From an uncultured Chlorobiales bacterium (GTDB taxonomy: Bacteria > Bacteroidota > Chlorobiia > Chlorobiales > Chlorobiaceae): a DNA stretch of 6,939 nucleotides. Of this stretch, positions 1 to 5,889 are shown piece after piece. Every line of letters starts with the position of its first letter. The first letter of the stretch is position 1. The position numbers and the translations under genes are program-made. The notes under the pieces were generated by a model. It was not told where the DNA came from, made no database searches, and saw nothing but the letters and a program-made list of their open reading frames with translations. The stretch lies in assembly GCA_903901395.1 (NCBI GenBank), contig CAIUQW010000299.1, forward strand, positions 1 to 6,939. Direction: 5' to 3'.

Positions 1-126
1 ATCGTTGTCGGCATCAAGACCACCATTCCCTTCCACAAACAGGTCATGCACGACCCTGTTTTCAGAAGCGGAGAGTTCGACACGAGCTTCCTCGACAGCT
101 TCAGGTTCGAAAAACCGCAACCCTGA
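1..126 (+). CDS. accC: Acetyl-CoA carboxylase biotin carboxylase subunit, C-terminal end only
   Basis: The reading frame is open from base 1 and ends at TGA 124-126, giving the last 41 residues of a protein that starts outside the window. The visible tail contains GIKTTIPFH, then [16 protein letters not shown], which is the characteristic end of AccC: after the last strand of the biotin carboxylase C-terminal domain, the family has a GIKTT-P-H stretch followed by F-x-x-G-x-F-D-T-x-F. The enzyme carboxylates biotin on AccB using ATP and bicarbonate, the first step of malonyl-CoA formation for fatty-acid synthesis in the cytoplasm. The short tail after the D-T-S-F motif (residues FEKPQP) is variable in the family. 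Pyruvate carboxylase or another biotin-dependent carboxylase subunit is possible, because only the end is seen, but a stop directly after this motif fits free-standing AccC best. A hairpin that could end its transcript follows at 180-222. Confidence 0.85.
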   Translation: MVVGIKTTIPFHKQVMHDPVFRSGEFDTSFLDSFRFEKPQP

Positions 127-179
127 ACAGCAACGGCCCCCAGTTGATGTCTCTCGCCACAGTTCAGCGTTCACTAATT

Positions 180-222
180 CAAGCCCTGTAACCGAATAAA
201 ATACATATGGTTACGGGGCTTG
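180..222 (+). terminator. Long hairpin downstream of accC, probable terminator
   Basis: Bases 180-193 (CAAGCCCTGTAACC) pair with 209-222 (GGTTACGGGGCTTG) in a 14-bp stem with a single G-U wobble (187 with 215) and a 15-base AT-rich loop. It lies 54 bases after the accC stop. The stem is strong, but it is followed by GCATTTATCC rather than a clean T tract, so intrinsic termination may be weak. It may instead act as an mRNA 3'-end stabiliser. Confidence 0.55.
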
Positions 223-429
223 CGCATTTATCCTCGGTACTCTCCACCAAGTCAATCGCCTGTTTCCTGCTATTGCGGCTCTATCTTTTTCGATCACATC
301 CGCTGCAATATTGTGCGTTCTGAACAGCGCGTGTGCTCAGAATCCCAGCCTTCTTTTCACTCTCAGCCGATTCTGGGCAAAGTCAAGACCCTCTCATGAA
401 GCTCACTTGTACACCTTGCAAAATTTTAT

Positions 430-458
430 TTGCAAATGATGGGAATTATACATAAAAT
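430..458 (+). promoter_or_regulatory. Sigma70-type promoter candidate for the phosphatase gene
   Basis: TTGCAA at 430-435 (4 of 6 matches to TTGACA) is followed by exactly 17 bases and TAAAAT at 453-458 (5 of 6 matches to TATAAT). Transcription would start near 465, giving a leader of about 130 bases before the coding start at 595. The site sits in the most AT-rich part of the spacer. It is inferred by eye from consensus only. Confidence 0.45.
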
Positions 459-572
459 CTATATGTATTGATTGATGATATACCGATTGAACAGGTGTCG
501 AACTTTGACTCATGATGTACAGCGTTTATTTGCTGAAACGTAACAACCGCAACACAGCTGTAGGAATGCGTT

Positions 573-602
573 ATGCAGCGTACTGAACCGAAAAATGACT
601 GA
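573..602 (+). CDS. Possible nine-codon leader peptide overlapping the phosphatase start
   Basis: ATG at 573 opens a nine-codon frame (MQRTEPKND) ending at TGA 600-602, so its stop lies 8 bases inside the phosphatase coding sequence, which starts at 595. It has a Shine-Dalgarno-like AGGAA at 562-566 spaced 6 bases from its ATG. That spacing suits this short frame better than it suits the phosphatase ATG, which is 28 bases away. Translation of the phosphatase could therefore depend on coupling or re-initiation. The short frame may also be chance, since frames of this size are common. No peptide family is recognised. Confidence 0.25.
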   Translation: MQRTEPKND

Positions 603-1377
603 TTACCATTGTCACATCTTGCCAGGAGTTGACGATGGATCATCGTCTCTCGACGAATCCATCCAGATGGCCCGGCTGCTTGTCGAGGCCGGGTTCAACT
701 CCGTCCACTGCACTCCTCACCTGATCAAAAACTTGTATGATGCAAGCAACGCTACTGTTCTTCGCTCGATAAGAGAACTTCAGACAGCGCTCAATCGCAA
801 GGGGATTGCGCTCAAGCTGCTTGCAGGCCGGGAATATTGCATGGACAACCATTTTCATGAGTACCTCGATGATCTGTTGCCTCTTGAGGGAACCCGTTAC
901 CTGCTTATCGAGATTCCATCCGGTTCATACCAGGGCATGATTCTTGAAACCGTGACCGCCATCAGACACAAAGGTTATATTCCCATGATCGCCCACCCGG
1001 AACGTTGCCGCCTTTTTGATGAGCATAAAAACCATAAAACTCCGAAATTACTTGGATTTTTCAAGCGTAACACCATTCGCGGCAGGATGGAACTTGAATA
1101 TTCATATCAGCAATTCGGATTGCTGGACTGGTTGTCAGGTATTGAATGCGGCTTTCAAGGGAATGCTGGAAGTTTCGCGGGAATGGCTGGCCGTTCTGCT
1201 CAGGAGGCGGCAAAACGGTTCTGGCAGCATAAAATATATACTCATTACGGTACCGATGCACATACTCCGGAATTTCTGGAAAAACTCGTAAGGCAAATTC
1301 GTGATAAAAAACAGCGCTCATTTTCATGGCGGGCAAACACTCATAATGCAGATCGCATCGAACTGGCACTGTCATAG
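595..1377 (+). CDS. CpsB/YwqE-type PHP-domain protein-tyrosine phosphatase
   Basis: This 260-residue protein belongs to the metal-dependent PHP phosphatases (CpsB of streptococci, YwqE of Bacillus) that dephosphorylate the bacterial tyrosine kinase controlling capsule or exopolysaccharide chain length and export. Metal-ligand motifs appear in family order: HCH (5-7) within HCHILPGVDDG, CTPH (39-42), the GRE segment (78-80), AHPER (133-137), NAGS (190-193) and GTDAH (219-223). The length is close to the roughly 250 residues usual for the family, and it is cytoplasmic with no signal peptide. The start is fixed by the motif, because the family begins almost directly with D-x-H-C-H and no other in-frame start lies close upstream. 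The ribosome site is poor. The stretch between HPER and NAGS is about 20 residues longer than I expect and unusually basic. A promoter at 430-458 and a terminator at 1469-1506 suggest a single-gene transcript. The partner tyrosine kinase is not in the window. A histidinol-phosphatase role is possible but less likely given the N-terminal motif. Confidence 0.85.
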   Translation: MTDYHCHILPGVDDGSSSLDESIQMARLLVEAGFNSVHCTPHLIKNLYDASNATVLRSIRELQTALNRKGIALKLLAGREYCMDNHFHEYLDDLLPLEGTRYLLIEIPSGSYQGMILETVTAIRHKGYIPMIAHPERCRLFDEHKNHKTPKLLGFFKRNTIRGRMELEYSYQQFGLLDWLSGIECGFQGNAGSFAGMAGRSAQEAAKRFWQHKIYTHYGTDAHTPEFLEKLVRQIRDKKQRSFSWRANTHNADRIELALS

Positions 1378-1468
1378 TTCGATGGAATCGGCACTCTATC
1401 CGAAGCTTCTCATGATACTTTCAGAAGGCTGATATTCATTGATCAAAGTCGTGAAAACAGAAAACAGT

Positions 1469-1506
1469 AATGCCCCCCTGATTATCTCTGTCAGGGGGGC
1501 ATTTTT
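1469..1506. terminator. Strong intrinsic terminator between convergent genes
   Basis: Bases 1469-1481 (AATGCCCCCCTGA) pair perfectly with 1491-1503 (TCAGGGGGGCATT), giving 13 bp with six consecutive G-C pairs and a 9-base loop, and the T run 1502-1506 follows. On the minus strand the stem is followed by TACTGTTTTCTGTTTTC, so it can plausibly stop transcription from both sides. It lies 91 bases after the phosphatase stop and 25 bases after the stop of the convergent lipoprotein gene. Confidence 0.9.
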
Positions 1507-1530
1507 CATTTGTAACTTCAAGCTTTAAGA

Positions 1531-2874
1531 TCAACTACGGGTTATGATGATCACTAATCCTATGATAATCGGCAGAGTAAGTATTCCAACTAAAACGATA
1601 TAGAGTTTGTGTGATAAAGCCTGGAGCGATTTCAGACGGAAAACCTGGCTAACAGCAATCCCAAACAACACCCCAGAAAGAAGCCCGGAAATAATCACCA
1701 GTATTGAAAAGTTTTGAATTATCAGATAGGTTTCTATTGCCAACAAGGTAACAATGACTAATGCTATGAAACCTATATAAACCTTCTCTGCATAGTATGC
1801 TTCATATTTCCAATCATATGGGCTTTGAGGGGCTTCTGCAATGGAGGAAGACGGCCATAATCTGGGCAACCACAGCTTACCGCGCAAAATTCTCATCGAT
1901 GCGGTCAGTGCCAGAAGAGCAAAGATAACCGAAACAGAAAGAATAGCACCAAGGGCTACGCTTTTATACATCATTTGCCCAGCCCGTTGCTTATCCGGAG
2001 ATGGAAGGCTTGTTATTTCACGTTTCCCGGTCGATTGTTTGTTGTACTCTCCAAAGTAGGTGATTTTCGATGTATTAATTATATCGTTCATGCTCTTGGA
2101 AAACAACGCGTTTTTTTGCTGCGCATTCAACAATGCCATCGCCGCCTGAACAGCTGGTTCGCCCAGAAGCGGAACCGGCCGGACTTCATGCAAAACCATG
2201 ATCATTGAAATCTTGTCCTCTATTCTTGCAACGAGTGGTTTTTCAGGCTTTGATTTGAGCAGTATTTCGAGAAAAACGGGCTGTATCTGATCGGATGTTT
2301 GTGATTTTATGGTTTTTTGAAAAACTTTATTATTTGATTTCAACACCTCGATGAGTTGTTCTGCGGTAGCGCCGTTATCGGCCATTGCTAACAACGACTT
2401 CAGAAACGGCACATCCACGCCCTGAATCAGTATCTCATCATAGACAAGTAACTTGCGATCAGCAAACAGTCGGGGATTATTCTCGACGACGTTCTTGGCG
2501 ATCTCAGGAGTTACTGGCGTCGCTTTTTTTACGAGTCTCGACTCCGCCATGCCGGCAAGTACCTGCCGACGAGCCTCATAGAGGGCTATAGTAAAATCAG
2601 GATCCTTGTCCAGACCCATATCATGAGCTTTTTGCGCCAGCAACTCAGCCTTAACCAAATTGGCAAGCACGGCCTTTTTTTGCTGAAATGCCACTGCCTT
2701 GTCAGTGCCGGGGGGGATGGAGTTTTTAGCGAAATACTCTATTTCAGCTTGGGTTATTTCCACCCCGTTCACCACAGCTGCAATGCTGCCGGATGACTCT
2801 TTTGAAGATTGTGATGAGCAGCCGAATAAGAGTACGAAAATACAGCCGAAATATAGAATCCTGAGTGCTTTCAC
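1531..2874 (-). CDS. EpsD-like lipoprotein (SurA/parvulin-type) with C-terminal four-helix membrane domain
   Basis: This 447-residue protein starts at GTG 2874. The start is chosen because it gives a proper lipoprotein signal: K-x-x-R, a hydrophobic core and L-F-G-C with the lipidated Cys at 19. No good ribosome site is visible. Residues 30-115 resemble the SurA/PpiC N-terminal chaperone region (A-V-V-N-G-V-E-I-T, then a helical K-A-V-L-A-N-L-V-K-A-E-L-L-A). Residues 140-232 resemble the PPIase-like part of EpsD-family exopolysaccharide proteins, ending in a K-I-S-M-I-M-V-L strand, and residues 265-280 (S-K-I-T-Y-F-G-E-Y) match the usual EpsD C-terminus. The expected parvulin His-Ile-Leu is Glu-Ile-Leu (147-149), so isomerase activity is doubtful. 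The protein then continues with four predicted membrane helices (about 303-328, 365-387, 388-412, 423-444), which EpsD-type proteins usually lack. Likely role: envelope-anchored chaperone or accessory protein in polysaccharide export. It is transcribed divergently from the SIR2-TPR gene and convergently to the phosphatase. Family assignment is from recalled sequence resemblance. Confidence 0.65.
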   Translation of the reverse strand: MKALRILYFGCIFVLLFGCSSQSSKESSGSIAAVVNGVEITQAEIEYFAKNSIPPGTDKAVAFQQKKAVLANLVKAELLAQKAHDMGLDKDPDFTIALYEARRQVLAGMAESRLVKKATPVTPEIAKNVVENNPRLFADRKLLVYDEILIQGVDVPFLKSLLAMADNGATAEQLIEVLKSNNKVFQKTIKSQTSDQIQPVFLEILLKSKPEKPLVARIEDKISMIMVLHEVRPVPLLGEPAVQAAMALLNAQQKNALFSKSMNDIINTSKITYFGEYNKQSTGKREITSLPSPDKQRAGQMMYKSVALGAILSVSVIFALLALTASMRILRGKLWLPRLWPSSSIAEAPQSPYDWKYEAYYAEKVYIGFIALVIVTLLAIETYLIIQNFSILVIISGLLSGVLFGIAVSQVFRLKSLQALSHKLYIVLVGILTLPIIIGLVIIITRS

Positions 2875-2899
2875 GGTAGTGTAATTATTTATTCTTTAA

Positions 2900-2928
2900 A
2901 ATATAGGTAAGTTACACAAAGACATTAA
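2900..2928 (-). promoter_or_regulatory. Promoter candidate for the EpsD-like lipoprotein gene
   Basis: Read on the minus strand, TTAATG (2928-2923; 3 of 6 matches to the -35 consensus) is followed by 17 bases and TATATT (2905-2900; 5 of 6 matches to the -10). The predicted transcript starts near 2893, about 20 bases before the GTG start. The leader is AT-rich with no clear Shine-Dalgarno. The -35 box is weak, so the call rests mostly on the -10 and the spacing. Confidence 0.3.
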
Positions 2929-2935
2929 AACCACC

Positions 2936-3013
2936 AATAGATAAAGGCGCTATACTCTGAGATTCGGAGACGGCTTGATGGGCCTGATCAGCAGGAATAA
3001 GCCTTTATTTATT
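2936..3013. repeat. 13-bp imperfect inverted repeat enclosing 52 bp in the divergent spacer
   Basis: AATAGATAAAGGC at 2936-2948 is the inverse complement of GCCTTTATTTATT at 3001-3013 except for one position, which would be a G-U pair in RNA. The 52-base interior contains the perfect palindrome CTGATCAG (2984-2991). The arrangement could be a long-looped RNA hairpin, an operator pair shared by the two divergent genes, or the end repeats of a very small mobile-element remnant. No target-site duplication is visible outside the repeats, which argues against the last reading. Confidence 0.4.
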
Positions 3014-3033
3014 AGCGGAATAATGCGTATTAT
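3004..3033 (+). promoter_or_regulatory. Weak promoter candidate for the SIR2-TPR gene
   Basis: TATTAT at 3028-3033 is a fair -10 element, with TTTATT at 3004-3009 as a poor -35 and an 18-base spacer. It overlaps the right arm of the inverted repeat at 2936-3013, so anything binding that repeat could affect it. The transcript would begin near 3040 and carry the hairpin at 3057-3073. No better promoter was seen in the spacer. Confidence 0.2.
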
Positions 3034-3056
3034 CAATTTATGTGACAGCTTTCAGT

Positions 3057-3073
3057 GCTGATTTTCGATCAGC
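3057..3073 (+). other. Small hairpin in the leader of the SIR2-TPR gene
   Basis: GCTGAT (3057-3062) and ATCAGC (3068-3073) form a perfect 6-bp stem with a five-base TTTCG loop, 24 bases before the ATG at 3098. The same GATCAGC heptamer occurs upstream at 2986-2992, inside the larger inverted repeat. It may modulate translation or mRNA stability, or be an operator half-site. The region just before the ATG has no recognisable Shine-Dalgarno sequence. Confidence 0.3.
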
Positions 3074-3097
3074 TCATAACAGAACCCCAACTCTACT

Positions 3098-5032
3098 ATG
3101 GAACCTCAAACCATTACATCGCTAGAGTTTCTCGCACATTTTTGTGATGATCACAGGGATGATAAACGATTCTGCTTTATTCTCGGTGCCGGAGCCTCTA
3201 AAAATTCAGGTATTCCGACTGGGTCGGAGTTGGCTTCAATGTGGTGCGATTATCTTAAAAAAGAGCACGGTGATGAATGGTTAAAATCTTGGTTTGAAAC
3301 AGAGGGGATCGATGGTGATAAACTGGCGGAATATTACCCGAAAATTTATAAGAAACGATATGAATACGATCCAAAGGATGGATATGCATTTCTTGAAAAA
3401 TTGATGGATGGTGAAGATAGAGTGAGTCCAAGTTACGGGTATGCAGTACTTGCATGGATTTTGACAAGAGAAGGTCGAAAAAACAATATCGTTATTACAA
3501 CGAACTTTGATAGCCTCACTGAAGATGCACTGTTCATTTATACAAAAAAGAAACCTCTTATTGTCGGTCATGAGGCTCTCGCGCACTTTATCAACCCGAA
3601 CAGTTCACGTCCACTGATAATCAAGATACACAGAGACATTCTGTTTTCACCAAAGAATTCAGAAGGGGAACTTGATGACCTGCCATCTGCATTTGTCGAA
3701 GGGTTGCACTCTATTTTGAAACAAGCAACTCCAATTATTATCGGATATGGTGGTAACGATGGAACTCTTATGGGTCTTCTGGAAAAGATCGAACCTTTAG
3801 GTGGTGGTATGTTTTGGTGTCGCCGTGAGACCGATAGCGCTCCTTGCCGGAGAATTCAGGAAGTGGTATCGAAACATAACGGTAGATTTGTAACGGTGAC
3901 TGGTTTTGATGAACTAATGACTCAACTTGGCAATCGCTTGGAAATACCTCGGCAAGACGGTGAAGTTGAGCAAATTGCCAGTCGTCGAGCAAATGCCTAC
4001 CGAGAGCAGCTTAATAAGCTGTTAACTACATCAGATCAGCAAGATTCTGAAACAAATAGTGCTGTTTCCAATATAGTTGAAAGAAGCGATAAGAAGGATT
4101 GGTGGTACTTTGATCAATTAGCAAATAAACAAAAAACGCTTGAAGAGAAGGATGCTGTGTACAGGACAGGCATAGAACAGATTCCAGATTCTGCTGAGCT
4201 TCTTGGAAATTATGCGTTTTTTTTAGAAAGAGAAAAAATAGATATGGTGGAAGCTGAAAAGTATTACCAGATGACGCTGAAAGTTAATCCCAATCACGTG
4301 AATACAATTTGTAATTATGCCATTTATTTATGGCATAATAAAAGAGATATTAATGGAGCAGAAAATTATTTTCATAGAGCAGCTACAGTTGATTCAAATG
4401 ACGCAAACTATCTTGATTCGTATGCTGTTTTTTTATGGAAAGAGAAAAGAGATATAGTTCGGGCAGAGGAATACTTCAAAAAAGGCATAAAATCAGATTC
4501 GAATTTTCTAAATATTGTTGGCAACTATGCAAATTTTTTAAGAGTTGAGAAGAAAGACATAGTAAACGCAGATGTGTGTTATCAGAAAGCGTTGAGGGTT
4601 GATCCAAAAGATGCAGTACTTCTGGGTAACTATGCGACTTTTTTGCAGATCGAAAAGAAAGATATTGTAGAAGCTGAGGAATATTATCAAAAAGCATTAA
4701 AATCTGATCCGAAGCATGCTATCAATCTTGGCAACTATTCACAATTCCTTATAGAACAGGATAAAGTCGATCAATCAGTAAGCTATCTGAAAAGAGCTTT
4801 TGAAAATAACAAAGGAGAAGATATTCTAGAACTCGAACTATGGTTCTACGCCTACGCCGTGTTCTACATCGAATATCCAGAAAGCCGCGAGAAGATCGAA
4901 GAATTACTCAACAAAGGCGTTCGCTCACTCGGTTGGAATCTCAAAGGCGTCCTTGAAATCGCTAAAAAACACGGCCATCCCGATTTCGAGAAGCTTTGTG
5001 AGTTTGAGCGGTTGATTACTGCTAAATTCTGA
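3098..5032 (+). CDS. SIR2-like domain protein with C-terminal TPR array, candidate defence NADase
   Basis: This 644-residue protein has an N-terminal SIR2-like Rossmann domain (about 22-285). Visible motifs are GAGAS (30-34, nucleotide-binding loop), TTNFD (134-138, equivalent to the sirtuin T-Q-N-x-D with the NAD-contacting Asn), KIHRD (176-180, the catalytic-His region), GYGGND (216-221) and a final GFDELM (269-274). A linker with the first helical repeat leads to six 35-residue TPR-like units beginning at 371, 406, 441, 476, 511 and 546, with consensus N-Y-A-x-F-L then A-E-x-Y-Y then A-L-x-x-D-P. A C-terminal cap (about 580-644) includes GVRSLGW and GHPDFEKL. No signal peptide or membrane helix is seen, so it is cytoplasmic. 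Related SIR2-like effectors in phage defence (Thoeris ThsA, DSR, SIR2-STAND) hydrolyse NAD+ on infection; TPR domains bind proteins. A stand-alone sensor-effector is my inference. The His is followed by Arg instead of the usual Gly. The gene is AT-rich relative to its right neighbours. The ATG at 3098 lies just ahead of the domain, and no Shine-Dalgarno is visible. Confidence 0.85.
   Translation: MEPQTITSLEFLAHFCDDHRDDKRFCFILGAGASKNSGIPTGSELASMWCDYLKKEHGDEWLKSWFETEGIDGDKLAEYYPKIYKKRYEYDPKDGYAFLEKLMDGEDRVSPSYGYAVLAWILTREGRKNNIVITTNFDSLTEDALFIYTKKKPLIVGHEALAHFINPNSSRPLIIKIHRDILFSPKNSEGELDDLPSAFVEGLHSILKQATPIIIGYGGNDGTLMGLLEKIEPLGGGMFWCRRETDSAPCRRIQEVVSKHNGRFVTVTGFDELMTQLGNRLEIPRQDGEVEQIASRRANAYREQLNKLLTTSDQQDSETNSAVSNIVERSDKKDWWYFDQLANKQKTLEEKDAVYRTGIEQIPDSAELLGNYAFFLEREKIDMVEAEKYYQMTLKVNPNHVNTICNYAIYLWHNKRDINGAENYFHRAATVDSNDANYLDSYAVFLWKEKRDIVRAEEYFKKGIKSDSNFLNIVGNYANFLRVEKKDIVNADVCYQKALRVDPKDAVLLGNYATFLQIEKKDIVEAEEYYQKALKSDPKHAINLGNYSQFLIEQDKVDQSVSYLKRAFENNKGEDILELELWFYAYAVFYIEYPESREKIEELLNKGVRSLGWNLKGVLEIAKKHGHPDFEKLCEFERLITAKF
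4208..4837 (+). repeat. Six tandem 105-bp units encoding the TPR array
   Basis: Units begin at 4208, 4313, 4418, 4523, 4628 and 4733 with an exact 105-bp period and no gaps, each encoding 35 residues that start N/S-Y-A (N-Y-S in the last). The fourth and fifth units are most alike (E-K-K-D-I-V, Y-Q-K-A-L). Most units have a T run at the same place where the Phe-Leu pair of helix A is encoded: T8 at 4217-4224, T7 at 4428-4434, T6 at 4534-4539 and T6 at 4639-4644. The array is built for in-frame gain or loss of units by recombination, and the T runs are possible slippage sites. Confidence 0.8.
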
Positions 5033-5046
5033 ATACAATCCCACCT

Positions 5047-5889
5047 TTATCTCACAATCGACGGATATAATTTCGAGGTGACGACGATGAGTACGAAGAG
5101 CGTTCCTGTCAGGACGGCGATGTCCATTCCGATGCCGAAAATGGTTGCGCCGCCTTGGACCATCAGGGCGCGGAGCATGTCTACCTGATATGAAAGCGGG
5201 TTGATGTGGGCGACGATTTTGAGCCAGGCGGGCATGATCGAGATCGGGTAAATAGCGTTGCTGGCGAAGAAGAGGGGCATAGTGAGCACCTGGCCGATGC
5301 CCATGAAGCGTTCCCGCGATTTGACGAGGCAGGCGATCATGAGCGAGAAGGTCGAGAAAATCGCCGCGCCGAGCATCACGGCGAGCACCACTCCGGCGAT
5401 GGCCGCGAGCGACCAGTTGAGCTGAATGCCCATCGCGAGCGCCATCAGGTAGATGATCGCCCCTTGCGCCAGCGCCCGCACGCCTGCCGAGACCGCTTTG
5501 CCGAGCACGAGCGCGCCTCGTGGCGCGGGGCTGGCGAGCAGCTTTTGCAGGATGCCGAGGTCGCGCTCCCAGATGACGCTGATGCCGAAGAAGATCGCGA
5601 TGAAAAGCACGCTTTGGGCGAGGATGCCCGGCGCGAGGAAGCTGAAGTAGTCGAGCTTGCCGGTCGGCACGGCGTGCAGCCGCCCGAAGACCTGGCCGAA
5701 AACCAGCAGCCAGAGCGCGGGCTGGATCGAGCGGGTCAGAATTTCCGACGGATCGCGGCGTAGCTTCACCAGCTCCGTGGCGACGATGGCTGCCGTGTCG
5801 CGCAGGAAGATGGCGGGGCTGAGCCGGTCAGCCCAGGCGGCGCGCGGTCTTTCGGGTGCGGGCGGCATCCTGGTAGTTGGTCGTGTCAC
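5047..5889 (-). CDS. ABC-2 type transporter permease (DrrB-like)
   Basis: This 280-residue membrane subunit belongs to an ABC exporter of the ABC-2 class, which moves drugs, lipids or polysaccharides out of the cytoplasm. A cytoplasmic Pro/Arg-rich N-terminus precedes an amphipathic V-A-T-E-L-V-K-L-R-R-D segment and six hydrophobic stretches at about 52-71, 83-106, 128-153, 160-188, 197-218 and 249-274. The pattern W-E-R-D-L-G after helix 2 and H-I-N-P-L-S-Y-Q-V-D near 228-237 are typical of the family. I start it at GTG 5889 because AGGAG lies 6 bases upstream (5896-5900). The TTG at 5904 is in frame but sits on top of that ribosome site, and an ATG at 5868 lacks one. The frame overlaps the end of the ATPase gene by 62 bp, which indicates translational coupling in one operon. 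The substrate cannot be told from sequence. It ends 14 bp from the convergent SIR2-TPR gene. Confidence 0.9.
   Translation of the reverse strand: MTRPTTRMPPAPERPRAAWADRLSPAIFLRDTAAIVATELVKLRRDPSEILTRSIQPALWLLVFGQVFGRLHAVPTGKLDYFSFLAPGILAQSVLFIAIFFGISVIWERDLGILQKLLASPAPRGALVLGKAVSAGVRALAQGAIIYLMALAMGIQLNWSLAAIAGVVLAVMLGAAIFSTFSLMIACLVKSRERFMGIGQVLTMPLFFASNAIYPISIMPAWLKIVAHINPLSYQVDMLRALMVQGGATIFGIGMDIAVLTGTLFVLIVVTSKLYPSIVR

Larger units (their letters stand above)
127..594. other. Gene-poor spacer between accC and the phosphatase gene
   Basis: I see no protein-coding gene of convincing length here on either strand. The left part carries the hairpin at 180-222. The middle has several small inverted repeats that compete with each other: CAGAATC 338-344 with GATTCTG 369-375, and CCCAG 344-348 with CTGGG 373-377. 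The right part is AT-rich and carries a promoter-like site (430-458), followed by about 130 bases that would be the untranslated leader of the phosphatase gene. No tRNA or known riboswitch core was recognised. Confidence 0.5.

Noticed and set aside
338..377. Competing small hairpins in the accC-phosphatase spacer, considered as a riboswitch or attenuator
   Set aside because: They lie upstream of the likely promoter at 430-458, so they would not be in the phosphatase transcript, and no known riboswitch core is visible.
2936..3013. Complete miniature transposon
   Set aside because: No target-site duplication flanks the 13-bp arms and only one copy is in the window, so it is kept as an inverted repeat.
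3281..3586. 101-codon minus-strand frame within the SIR2 domain
   Set aside because: It lies wholly opposite conserved SIR2 motifs and has no own ribosome site or family resemblance.
4208..4837. Tandem repeats considered as a CRISPR-like array
   Set aside because: The 105-bp units are coding, in frame and diverged, with no short identical repeats separated by unique spacers.
5206..5763. 185-codon plus-strand frame rich in Asp, Glu, Arg and His
   Set aside because: Antisense of the permease gene; its charged composition is the usual product of reading membrane-helix codons backwards.
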